A stretch of DNA of 64,000 bases from Photobacterium chitinilyticum (GCF_004104355.1 NZ_RJLM01000003.1:62001-126000), one strand, 5' to 3'; positions 19,428-28,375 are shown, numbered from the stretch's first letter. A program made the numbers and translations. The notes: generated by a model not told the origin, from the letters alone.

Positions 19428-20720
19428 TTAGCTTGCTTTAGTGGTGAGGTGATGATAACCAAGTTCACTGGTTGCGCTAAGAATAGCCTGTATTTCAACC
19501 GTGATAGAGCCATCTTCATGCAAGCTGCCATGGAAACCACCGGCAACCATATCCGCATAGCGGTCATGACCGATCACTTTGTCCATCGCAGGTAGTGTCA
19601 CTAACTGGTTAGCATTACCATTGGTGATCACGGCATCAGCACTCTTATGAGAGTCCGCCAATGATTGGCTTTCACCGTTTTGACCTGCATATTCATCGGT
19701 CAGCAAGACAGTTTGAATACCGGCTGCTTCTAGCTTGGCACAGTTCATCATCAAATCGGCATCAGGGTTACCAAAGCCTTCCTCACTAACAATCGCAGCG
19801 TCCCAACCCATTTGCTTGGCAAGCTTAACGACAAAGTTAGATGAGCGATCTTTGTCACGCAGAGTGACGTTTTCGTTAGTCACGATAACGCCCATGAAGT
19901 TGTACTTCGAACCATGGTGACGATAAAGATCATAGATAACCGGACTGTTCTGGTGAACAAAACTGGTGTTCTTATCACACGCCGACACGCAGTTACCGCT
20001 GATAATTGCACCGTCCATCACTTCTGTTGGGTACATCAGTGTAGGAAGCATGCCTTTTACATCAACACCGTAATAGTAGCTATCGTGCAGTAGGCCTTGG
20101 CTCTGCAGCATGTAAACATAACCGACTTTTGGCAGGTTAGGATACTCAGCCGCCTGCTCTAGCAGCGGTTTTGTTTCGTAAGTGTGGATCTCGTCTGGCT
20201 CAACATCAGCTGCCAACTTACCAATCCAGCGACCCGCTTCCAGTCCAACCAGACGAAGTACACCTTCGTGATCGTACTGGTCACAAGATTCATCCACTTC
20301 ACACTGAATCACCAGGTTCATGGTTGAAGAGAATGGTGTGAATTCCGCACCAGGGCCGCTCATATCCAGGATACCTTCCTGGAAGCCGACAACCTCACCG
20401 GTAGTGATCACCGCCATACCTTTCAGCACATGCGTACGACCTTCACCAACCATTGCTTCTTCACCTAAGTGACGTCCGGGGAAGATGTCTCCACCACCGT
20501 TGACTTTCACTCGTGGTTCAATAGCATCTTTTACCGGCATGATGCGGATGCTATCGCCTGGTTTTGCGATTGATAGTTCAATCGAGCGGATGCGGTGATC
20601 CAGTTCGCACAAGTAGTTCAAAAGTGCTTGCTGTTCAATCACAACTGTATTTTCTTTTACTTCGCTCACTGGCCCGAAAGCCAAATCACGAACATGAATA
20701 TTGCCTAGTTCGAGTTTCAT
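19428..20720 (-). CDS. grdE: Glycine reductase component B precursor GrdE
   Basis: A 430-residue proprotein. In clostridia GrdE is cut at an internal cysteine into a large and a small subunit, and the cysteine becomes a pyruvoyl group that binds glycine. The matching site here is GAIISGNCVSACDKNTSF with Cys244, close to the Cys242 cleavage site I recall from the literature. Other conserved blocks are GGGDIFPG and VIVTNENVTLRDKDRSSNF. It lies between selD and grdB with short gaps and has a GGAG ribosome binding site. Confidence 0.95.
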   Translation of the reverse strand: MKLELGNIHVRDLAFGPVSEVKENTVVIEQQALLNYLCELDHRIRSIELSIAKPGDSIRIMPVKDAIEPRVKVNGGGDIFPGRHLGEEAMVGEGRTHVLKGMAVITTGEVVGFQEGILDMSGPGAEFTPFSSTMNLVIQCEVDESCDQYDHEGVLRLVGLEAGRWIGKLAADVEPDEIHTYETKPLLEQAAEYPNLPKVGYVYMLQSQGLLHDSYYYGVDVKGMLPTLMYPTEVMDGAIISGNCVSACDKNTSFVHQNSPVIYDLYRHHGSKYNFMGVIVTNENVTLRDKDRSSNFVVKLAKQMGWDAAIVSEEGFGNPDADLMMNCAKLEAAGIQTVLLTDEYAGQNGESQSLADSHKSADAVITNGNANQLVTLPAMDKVIGHDRYADMVAGGFHGSLHEDGSITVEIQAILSATSELGYHHLTTKAS

Positions 20721-20771
20721 TTATATCTCCAAACAAGCGTCAATTGGGATGGGTAGCCTTCAATATCCGTA

Positions 20772-21821
20772 CTAATGGCTTACTTTGATGCCGGCTCCTG
20801 CCTCGGCGTACCCGACAACCCAACATGGTTCTTCACTATTACTAAATTCAGTTAATAAAGCATCCAGACAATCTTTCGGTACCGCTGCCAACAAGCCGCC
20901 GGATGTTTCCGGACAACAAAGCTTGCGCTGCCAGCTTTCATCTAGATCCGGTGCAAATTCAATCTCGTCATGATAGGCATCCAGGTTACGCTTCGCCCCA
21001 CCGGGGAATAACCCCTGGGCGGCGTAATCTTCTGCTTCAATCAGGAAAGGCACCTGGGTCGCATTAAAGTGCATACAAACTTCGCTTTTTTCAGCCATTT
21101 CCAGAGCATGGCCAAGAAGCGAATAACCAGTCACATCAGTACAGGCTTTCACCGGATAGCGAGCGAAAATTTCTGCAGCCTTACGGTTAAGCTTTTTCAT
21201 ACTGTCGGTTGAGGCCGCAATAGCCTGCTGACTAGCCTTACCCCGTTTTGCTGCGGTTGAAATTAAGCCAGTACCAATTGGCTTGGTAAGTACCAAGATA
21301 TCGCCGCTGTCAACAGCTGCCTTGGTTTGCACTTTGGAAGGATGGATTGTACCCATTACCGACAAACCGAATTTCGGCTCATCGTCTTCGACGGTGTGAC
21401 CACCAACCAATACCGCACCAGCTTCACGGACTTTCTCCGCTCCACCTTTGAGGATTTGGCCAACGACCTCTTGGGGAAGATCACTTGGAACACAAAATAT
21501 ATTCATTGCCAATGTTACTTGACCGCCCATGGCGTATACATCGCTGAGTGCATTCGCAGCAGCTATGGCGCCAAAGTCATACGGGTCATCCACAATTGGA
21601 GTAAAAAAGTCCAATGTCTGAATAACGGCAATATCATCAGTAATTTTGTAGACGGCAGCATCATCACTTACCGTCAACCCAACCATCAGATCGGGATACG
21701 CTTGTTCGGGAAATAGGGGTGAAATGGACTGCAGAACCTGCGCCATGGCCTTAGGGCCAATTTTCGCCGCTCACCCAGCTTTTTTGGTCATCTGCGTAAG
21801 ACGCACTACTGTTTCTGTCAT
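20772..21821 (-). CDS. selD: Selenide, water dikinase SelD, itself a selenoprotein
   Basis: A 349-residue enzyme making selenophosphate from selenide and ATP, the selenium donor for SelA. The N-terminal catalytic loop is KKAG-U-AAKIGPKAM: an in-frame TGA at 21771-21773 gives Sec17, and Lys20 follows, the positions of Cys17 and Lys20 in E. coli SelD. The true ATG is at 21821, 25 codons before the first ATG after the TGA. Other family blocks: DDAAVYKI, LALSD-type ANALSDVYAMGG and GGHTVEDDEPKFG. It sits inside the glycine reductase operon between grdD and grdE. Sec forms of SelD are known (for example Haemophilus). Confidence 0.96.
21746..21773 (-). promoter_or_regulatory. Candidate SECIS of selD with its UGA
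   Basis: Eleven bases after the UGA (21771-21773) the mRNA can fold UGGCC-CUAA-GGCCA (21746-21759), a 5-bp perfect stem. Distance fits a bacterial SECIS, but the loop lacks the usual GGU, so this is less certain than the grdB element. Confidence 0.6.
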
Positions 21822-21953
21822 CTCTATATCCTTAATAACGGACGGTAATAGCGCTACTCTCTATGCTGCCGATTTCGCGCTCGCGAATTTCCTAATAAGT
21901 GACTTCTCTTGTCATCGAAGTAGATTGACTGGAGTATTGGGCTACAGTCACAA

Positions 21954-23114
21954 TCAACCGATATATTTCGTTTCAGTCAATTGCGTCCGAGCCTGCTCCA
22001 AATCATCTCTTGCGACCAACACTATCGGGCCAGTACAACCCATCCCAGTACGGGCAAAAATATTGGCTTTCCACAGCACCTGGCATGCATCTTCGATCTC
22101 AAGGATGTCGATACCGCCAATCTCTGCATCTGTCACTTTCTCCGGAGGCGCAGTCACTTCAGCCTTGGCTTCAGCGGGTTGCTTAGGCTGGCGATACTTG
22201 GCCAGCACACTGTTCAGCCCCGCCAAAGACGCCGCTTCCCACTCTTCGTCGACTCGCTTCATGACACTCCCTTTCGCTGCATCAGCACACAGTCTCATCG
22301 CACCTGCTACAACAGGGGCGCCAGAGGCTCTTGAAATGATATTTACCAGCTTGTCGGAAGCGCCCTCACCCAATCCCGGCCCGTAACCGAAGCCTGATGC
22401 TTCATAGCTACCGCCAGTCGTGAATGAGGAGAACATTTTCATGAGTAGGTTACCGGTCAGGCTATCTGTCACCATGACATCAGGAGTACCTTGCAGCAAA
22501 TCATTGCCTCGCATGGCTATCCCACCGTCGGCACGGCCTGACTGGGCAAAATGAATGTCGTAACCAGCATCGGCCAGCTCGCGCAAGCTTCGCTCGCACA
22601 ATGCCGCACCATCGATATTCAACACCCCAACAGTCGGCTTTTCGATACCGCTGGCTTTTGCCAGTGCAATACCGTAAATGGTATTTTTCAGCAGCGCCGC
22701 CTGTCGGTTAGTGTCAGTTGTTCCCGTTGTTGATGCGATGATCATTTCACGACCAACCCCAGGTGTCACCACTTTACCCATGGTGCTCACCCCTAACGGG
22801 AATGCATAATGCAAAGTCACGCAGCCATCAATTTTTTTGTCAGCAAACAGCGCTTCCATCACCTTGTGACATTCATGCAAATCTGCTGCCGGATAGCATT
22901 CGAATCCACATTCAGGGCCTTCGCAACCAATCAGTACTGGCTCGATATCGCTATACTGACGTGCAACCAGTTCTGCGCCTCGAAGAAGTTCCTGGGGACC
23001 GTGCTCACTGCCAACCAGTGTCAGAGCAATGCGGATCTTTTTGCCAAACTGACCACTCAGCAGGCCATCAGCCATTGCATTGAAGGTGTCGGACAGTTGT
23101 TGATTGATGTTCAT
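21954..23114 (-). CDS. grdD: Glycine reductase component C, subunit GrdD
   Basis: A 386-residue protein of the PlsX/phosphotransacetylase-like fold. GrdD with GrdC forms component C, which frees acetyl phosphate from the acetyl-thioester formed after reduction. Cys98 (KKIDGCVTLHYAF) and Cys360 (TGMGCTGPIVLVA) coincide with the two functional cysteines I recall for the clostridial protein (98 and 359). A proline/alanine-rich linker (residues about 306-325, KQPAEAKAEV) joins the core to the C-terminal Cys segment. GGAGG precedes the ATG; grdC ends 12 bases upstream. Confidence 0.95.
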   Translation of the reverse strand: MNINQQLSDTFNAMADGLLSGQFGKKIRIALTLVGSEHGPQELLRGAELVARQYSDIEPVLIGCEGPECGFECYPAADLHECHKVMEALFADKKIDGCVTLHYAFPLGVSTMGKVVTPGVGREMIIASTTGTTDTNRQAALLKNTIYGIALAKASGIEKPTVGVLNIDGAALCERSLRELADAGYDIHFAQSGRADGGIAMRGNDLLQGTPDVMVTDSLTGNLLMKMFSSFTTGGSYEASGFGYGPGLGEGASDKLVNIISRASGAPVVAGAMRLCADAAKGSVMKRVDEEWEAASLAGLNSVLAKYRQPKQPAEAKAEVTAPPEKVTDAEIGGIDILEIEDACQVLWKANIFARTGMGCTGPIVLVARDDLEQARTQLTETKYIG

Positions 23115-23126
23115 AGCAACCTCCGA

Positions 23127-24668
23127 TTACTGCTCACGCGGTTCGCGATTAAGCAAGTTCTCAGCCACATCACGCATTGCCTGGGCAACAACCTGCTTGA
23201 CCTGAGTCTCATCAAACACTTCTTCCTGCTTTCCGCTGTTCTTCTGAACGACAAAGCTCAGACCATCAAACAGGTTGGTCATACGGCCAAGGAACAAGCT
23301 GCCCTTACCTACCATCATGAAGTTGTTGATGTCACCGTTGATGATCATTTCACGGCCAAAGCCAAGGAATGGAACACCCGACGGAATGTGGCCCTGAGTC
23401 GGTGCAAAGCCTGTCATACCATGTTTTTCAACAAAGGCAGGTAGCTGAGTACGCTCAAGCTGGCCTTCTTTAACAGCCAATGCCGCAATCATTTTGTAGT
23501 TTGACTCTGGTACGTTACCTGCGCCGGCAGGCTTGGTAATTTCAGGGTTCTGCATCTCGACAGAGTATTTATCAATATCTGTCATCGCCATTCCGGCATT
23601 TTTCAGCGGGGTGGCAATCAGTGCAGTCATAACAGCCTGAGGGGAAGAGCCGGTACCGATCTGATGGCGACCAACGATATCAGTATTGATTTCAGGGCTG
23701 ATACCGTCGTTTTCTGTCACCATACAAGCAAAGCCAGCCAGACAATCTTCCAGTACCGGCATGTTATTTTTAACATGGTCACGGCCGTTCATGCCTAGTT
23801 TTGCAACAGCACCACCAGCGACAACCATAACGTTCTTGAATATGCCTGATTTAACAAGAGCAGCAGCCAGTGTCATAGCATGAGCTGGTGCGGCACAGAA
23901 ACCACGAACATCCGAACCCGTTGCGCTGTTACACCCAATGACCTCACCAATCGCCTTGGCAAAGTTACCACCACCACGCTGGTTGATATCACCGCATGCT
24001 TCTTCTGAACATTCGATAAGATAATCGACCTTGTCTAGCTCAATGCCCTGTTGCTTCAGGTTCATTGCCGCCATCACGCCTGATGCCTTGGTACACAAGT
24101 TCTCGAGCATGATGTGAGCTGACAGGTTTTCATCTTCATCGTGGGCGGCTTTTACACAACCGACCAACTCACCGTTCATCATCAGCACTTCCGCCTGATG
24201 ATTTTCAACCAGTGCCAGGATCTCATCTTTGGTGATAAGCTGATGGCCGGCAAACAAGTCAACATCGCCATATAGGGCATGTTGACCAGCCGTTGATTGA
24301 TAGGTGTCGATAAATTCTTGAGTAAGATGAACCAGGTTGAACACGTCTACGTGATTCAACATGGCGTAAAACTGGGCTTGGTTATAGATTTCGCCGTACT
24401 TGCCTTCGTGAGAAGTATATTCTTTATTCTCAAACCATGGCTGGGGAATATCTGCCAACTGTTGTGGGGTCAAGTTACCGATATAACATTGGTTAGCTGG
24501 GTAAGAAACCACTTCTTCGAATGGACGTAGGTGGTCTTTTAGCTGCTGTAAGTAGCTGTCTGCCGGGTCTTTTGCCCGAGACTGCACTTGTACCGAACCA
24601 TGTTGAATCAATACATCTGGGGTATGGGCGAGCATGTAGCTCACACCTTTAATTACTGCGTATCCCAT
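23127..24668 (-). CDS. grdC: Glycine reductase component C, subunit GrdC
   Basis: A 513-residue protein of the ketoacyl-ACP synthase III fold. GrdC accepts the carboxymethyl-selenyl intermediate from GrdA and carries the acetyl thioester on a cysteine before GrdD yields acetyl phosphate. SDVRGFCAAPAHAM holds a likely catalytic Cys and GFAPTQGHIPSGVPFLGFGR is a conserved family block. The ribosome binding site is CAGGAG. It follows the second grdA by 72 bases. Confidence 0.94.
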   Translation of the reverse strand: MGYAVIKGVSYMLAHTPDVLIQHGSVQVQSRAKDPADSYLQQLKDHLRPFEEVVSYPANQCYIGNLTPQQLADIPQPWFENKEYTSHEGKYGEIYNQAQFYAMLNHVDVFNLVHLTQEFIDTYQSTAGQHALYGDVDLFAGHQLITKDEILALVENHQAEVLMMNGELVGCVKAAHDEDENLSAHIMLENLCTKASGVMAAMNLKQQGIELDKVDYLIECSEEACGDINQRGGGNFAKAIGEVIGCNSATGSDVRGFCAAPAHAMTLAAALVKSGIFKNVMVVAGGAVAKLGMNGRDHVKNNMPVLEDCLAGFACMVTENDGISPEINTDIVGRHQIGTGSSPQAVMTALIATPLKNAGMAMTDIDKYSVEMQNPEITKPAGAGNVPESNYKMIAALAVKEGQLERTQLPAFVEKHGMTGFAPTQGHIPSGVPFLGFGREMIINGDINNFMMVGKGSLFLGRMTNLFDGLSFVVQKNSGKQEEVFDETQVKQVVAQAMRDVAENLLNREPREQ

Positions 24669-24740
24669 TGTTACTCCTGCATCCGAGCCGGATAGTAGGT
24701 TCGAGCCAGGAGTCTGACCCGAACCAGCATTGAGATATAC

Positions 24741-25205
24741 TTATGCTAATGCAGTTTCGCTGCGGTATTGTTGCATTTCCGCTTTAATCGCATCGACATC
24801 AAGTACCATTTCCATCATTCCGACCTGTTCTTCATAGACAGCTGGATCGACGGCTTCTTTTACTTCGTCTTCAACCACGTGATAACAAGAAAGTCCTAAC
24901 TGGACTCCCGCCAATGGTCCTGCAAAAGTCGGATCGCCGGTGGTGACGGTTTCACATGCCAGGCCAGAAGCTTCTGCTTCTGCGCCGCCAAGAATCACAA
25001 CTAGATTCTCTGCGCCTTTTTCCTCAGCAAGGGTTTTAATCCGCTTTTGGTTCTCAAGATCCATTGCGCCTGCGCTTGTTCAGACGAAACATTCTGTAGT
25101 AGAGAAAGCAACGTGAGCACCTGTGGTCTTCATGCAAGCTTCGATTGCCTGACCAGGTACGCCATCGCGGTCTCCAAGAATGATCACTGTTTTATTAGCG
25201 AACAC
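24741..25205 (-). CDS. grdA: Glycine reductase selenoprotein A, copy 2
   Basis: A 154-residue selenoprotein read through an in-frame TGA at 25080-25082 (Sec42), in the motif [18 protein letters not shown], with Cys39 completing the C-x-x-U redox pair. GrdA receives the carboxymethyl group on selenium; afterwards the mixed selenide-sulfide is reduced by thioredoxin. It starts with GTG at 25205 (GGGAG 8 bases upstream), only 14 bases after copy 1. It differs from copy 1 mainly at the N-terminus, around residues 59-65 and in the last 20 residues. Both copies look functional. Confidence 0.95.
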
Positions 25206-25219
25206 AATCTTTCTCCCGA

Positions 25220-25687
25220 TTAAACATACTTTCCGAATTGCTCACGATACTCTTTGACCTCTGCCACGATGGCATCGACGTCAAGTACCATTTCCATCAT
25301 GCTTATCTGCTCGTCATAGACAGCAGAATCCACATTATCTTTAATTTCCGGCTCAACCACATGATAACAAGAGAGTCCTAACTGGACTCCGGCTAATGGA
25401 CCGGCAAAAGTAGGATCGCCGTTTGTTACGGTTTCACATGCTAGGCCCGAAGCTTCAGCTTCAGCACCACCAAGTACGACTACCAGATTCTCTGGGCCGA
25501 ACTCGTCAGCAAAACCTTTGATCCTCTTCTGGTTTTCCAGATCCATAGCACCTGCGCTGGTTCAGACGAAACACTCAGTTGTAGAGAAAAGAACATGTGC
25601 GCCAGCAGTCTTGATACAAGCTTCAATAGCTTGTCCTGGTACACCGTCTCTGTCTCCCAAGATAATAACTTTCTTATCTTTGAGCAT
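25220..25687 (-). CDS. grdA: Glycine reductase selenoprotein A, copy 1
   Basis: A 155-residue selenoprotein with Sec42 encoded by TGA at 25562-25564 in [18 protein letters not shown] and the partner Cys39. The central part ([20 protein letters not shown], then [20 protein letters not shown]) is nearly identical to copy 2. The ATG at 25687 has GGAGTG just upstream. A long leader (169 bases) separates it from trxA and holds a strong hairpin. As in clostridia GrdA is the central shuttle between components B and C and thioredoxin. Confidence 0.96.
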
Positions 25688-25719
25688 TGTTCACTCCAAG
25701 GGTACAGATTACTAAGGTT

Positions 25720-25748
25720 ATGTTGTTGCCAGTTGACTGGTACAACAT
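25720..25748 (-). promoter_or_regulatory. Stem-loop in the trxA-grdA leader
   Basis: ATGTTGT/ACAACAT outer arms and CCAGT/ACTGG inner arms form a long hairpin (with A and CA as small bulges) 33 bases upstream of the first grdA. No T-run follows, so it is more likely an mRNA processing or stability element than a terminator. Role is inferred. Confidence 0.55.
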
Positions 25749-25856
25749 GTTTTATTAAAAACGCAGTTCCTCGTCGAAACATTGTTTTTACTATTTGTTC
25801 AACAGGTTAAAAAACCTATTCAATACAAATTCTTTAAGTGCTCGTACCGTCGCTTA

Positions 25857-26183
25857 TTAAGCGCCGACACCAATGTAGCTTTCTACTCGCTGTGCTACAT
25901 CTTCCATTTCTAGCTCTTCGCCAGAAAGATGTTCAATTTTTTCACCATTCTTGTAGAACACAAATGAAGGCAAGCCCATCACTTTTTGTGCCATAGCCAA
26001 ACGGCGGTTACCCTGAATATTCAGCTTGCAGAATTTGATTTCACTGCCATATTTCTCAGCAAGTTCCATCACATCAGGCATTAGCTCAATACAACGGCCG
26101 CAGTTTTCGCTCCAGAAATCCACCAAAACAACACCGTCAACGTTAACTTCAGCATCGAAATTTTCTTTGTTCAATTCGATCAT
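25857..26183 (-). CDS. trxA: Glycine reductase-associated thioredoxin with a CGRC active site
   Basis: A 108-residue thioredoxin fold. The active-site stretch is VDFWSENCGRCIELMPDV: the usual Trp before the first Cys is Asn and the usual Pro in CGPC is Arg. The cis-Pro loop is MGLPSFVFY. The layout, with KFCKLNIQGNRRLAMAQKV in the middle, resembles the special thioredoxins encoded in clostridial glycine reductase operons rather than housekeeping TrxA. It should reduce the selenide-sulfide of GrdA. It lies 10 bases after trxB and probably is its direct partner. Confidence 0.92.
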   Translation of the reverse strand: MIELNKENFDAEVNVDGVVLVDFWSENCGRCIELMPDVMELAEKYGSEIKFCKLNIQGNRRLAMAQKVMGLPSFVFYKNGEKIEHLSGEELEMEDVAQRVESYIGVGA

Positions 26184-26193
26184 TGCTTTTCCC

Positions 26194-27405
26194 TTAATAC
26201 AGAGTTTCTAACTCAGCGATATCCTTCACATCTACTCGCTTGGCTTCCTGCCCAGCGTCAAATCGGATTACTACGGGTACTTCGGTAACATCGAAGCGAT
26301 TGGCAATGTTCTGGCTCTTGTACGTATCAATAGTAACAACGCGCTGATCAGGATTATCTTTGCAGTTTTGTTCAAGCTGGTTAATCACTTCTAAGCTTTC
26401 TTTGCTCAGCGGGTTCCAGAATGCCACCATTGCCGTACCACCAAATTCAGCAACAGACTTACGCCAGTTCTCTTCTTCTTCGATATAACGGTCTGCAGCA
26501 ACTGCTGCGACTGCGCCGTCACCGGCTGCCGTCACTACCTGACGAAGGAATTTATCTGTTACATCACCGACCGAGAAAATACCCGGAACGTTGGTTTCCT
26601 GCTTCTCGTTAGTCAGTACATAACCCTGTGGTGTCAGTGCAACCAAACCTTTGATAAAGTCTGTTTTTGGCACGGTACCAACAAACATAAAGACACCATC
26701 AGCTGACATCTCGCTGATTTCACTCGTTTTTAGGTTCTTCAGCTTCACGCCGCCCACGAGGTCATCACCTGTAATTTCTTCCACGACAGAGTTCCAGACA
26801 AACTCAATTTTATCGTTCGAGAAAGCTTGCTCTTGTGCGGTACGGTCAGCATCCAGGATGCCCTGCTCATGCAGAACAATCATGGTAACTTTGTTGACAA
26901 ACTTGGTTAGGAATACTGATTCTTCAACCGCTGTATTGCCTGAACCAACAACCACTACATCCAAGTCTTCATAGAAGTCTGCATCACAGGTTGCACAGTA
27001 AGAAACACCTTTGCCTCGGAATTCAGATTCACCCTTAATACCTAGGATTCGTGGTGTCGCACCTGTTGCAACAATAACGCTCTTGGTCTGGTACTCTTCG
27101 CCTTTATTGGTTTTCAGGGTTTTGATAAACCCGTCTTCAGCGAGACTGATCTCAGTGACTAACCCTTTAGCGAACTCAACACCAAATTTATTACAGTGTG
27201 CACGGAACATATCCATTAACTGTGGGCCCGTAGCTTCAAGGATCCCTGGATAGTTTTCCATCTCACTGGTCGTTGCCGCCTGACCACCGGTATTACGCTT
27301 CTCTTCAATAATTAGCGTTTTCATTTTGCCGCGAGCTGCATAGACACCTGCTGACATACCGCCCGAGCCGCCACCAATAATGATGACATCGTATAGTTCT
27401 GACAT
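26194..27405 (-). CDS. trxB: Thioredoxin reductase with a C-terminal degenerate thioredoxin domain
   Basis: A 403-residue flavoprotein. Residues 1 to about 310 are a complete low-molecular-weight thioredoxin reductase: FAD motif IIGGGSGGMSAG, redox pair Cys137-Ala-Thr-Cys140, NADPH motif VVGSGNTAVEE and C-terminal FAD motif FSVGDVTDKFLRQV. Residues about 312-403 add a thioredoxin-like domain whose active-site loop is FWNPLSKES with no cysteines, although the cis-Pro (VTEVPVVIRF) is kept. The usual length is about 320, so the tail is extra. ATG at 27405 is preferred (GGTGA upstream) to a GTG at 27414. First gene of the operon; it transfers electrons from NADPH to TrxA. Confidence 0.94.
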   Translation of the reverse strand: MSELYDVIIIGGGSGGMSAGVYAARGKMKTLIIEEKRNTGGQAATTSEMENYPGILEATGPQLMDMFRAHCNKFGVEFAKGLVTEISLAEDGFIKTLKTNKGEEYQTKSVIVATGATPRILGIKGESEFRGKGVSYCATCDADFYEDLDVVVVGSGNTAVEESVFLTKFVNKVTMIVLHEQGILDADRTAQEQAFSNDKIEFVWNSVVEEITGDDLVGGVKLKNLKTSEISEMSADGVFMFVGTVPKTDFIKGLVALTPQGYVLTNEKQETNVPGIFSVGDVTDKFLRQVVTAAGDGAVAAVAADRYIEEEENWRKSVAEFGGTAMVAFWNPLSKESLEVINQLEQNCKDNPDQRVVTIDTYKSQNIANRFDVTEVPVVIRFDAGQEAKRVDVKDIAELETLY

Positions 27406-28375
27406 ATTTTTCACCGATTTGTATTTTCACTACCACATGCCATTAACTTCGAACAATTCTTAGTGCTTATTTCACCTTGAATAAATATTGCGAATATCTA
27501 TGGCACATCAAAATAAATCAGTTTCCGACGCAAGCTTAATAAGCCCTACGGTTAATACGAACAATGCGAGATAACTAAATTTCATTCTCTACATTTTAAA
27601 TTTGATAGTAAAAGGAACGACGATCTCTATATAAATAATGAATTTACTGTTTTCCTTTATATTAGAGATGGTCTCTTATTCCTTAACAACTTGAAGGCGA
27701 TTATAATTAGTAATGTTTATTTTTTTGTGAGCAAGACCCAATTACAGGATAAAACACTGAAATAGAACTGCTAATGATACATAGATCATATTCAACAATA
27801 AACGCAGTGCATAACGGGATTGCTTTTTATTACCAAAAGCAATTAAAACAGGAAATACTGTTACACTATAGGAAATTCCATACCCATATGGTGTCAAATT
27901 CCATCAATTTTCTATGATATGACACTTTAACTACCAACATTTTATAAATTTTAACAAAGCTGACAAATAACCTTTACCATTAGAATAACTAATGATTGAC
28001 GCAAAAAAATATAGTGCACTAGTTGCACATGAAGTTGACACCAACCTTGTGATTAAATTTTAGGCGCAAATTATTATGATTTATCGAGTAAATATGATTT
28101 AAATTTATTTACTATCAATATATTTAATACATAGAAGCATCAGTAACAATACGAGCCTCAGGGTTTAAAGTTAACTAAACAATCAGTTCGTTTGATTTTC
28201 AGGTTTGTATCGCCAAAAAGAGCAACAATACGAACTAATGACTCAAAATACTCAGCGAAATAGCGAAACCCGCCCAATATGTTTTGAGTGATAAGAGGAT
28301 AATGCTCACAAAAACCTTATTTAATAGAATGATAGTCTCCGCTTCGAAGTTCACATAGACATTTGGAGTTACGCA
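27406..28375. other. Long divergent regulatory region between the grd operon and the peptidase gene
   Basis: A 970-base gene-free, AT-rich stretch between two divergent operons. It contains a strong imperfect hairpin (arms 27619-27635 and 27656-27673, built on ATCTCTATATAAA and TTTATATTAGAGAT) about 215-270 bases upstream of trxB. A weaker inverted repeat is GTGTCA 27891-27896 / TGACAC 27920-27925. I saw no glycine riboswitch core and no open frame worth calling. Confidence 0.55.

Noticed and set aside
27406-28375. Glycine riboswitch upstream of the grd operon
   Set aside because: I looked for the conserved glycine aptamer cores on both strands and did not find them; a covariance-model search would settle it.
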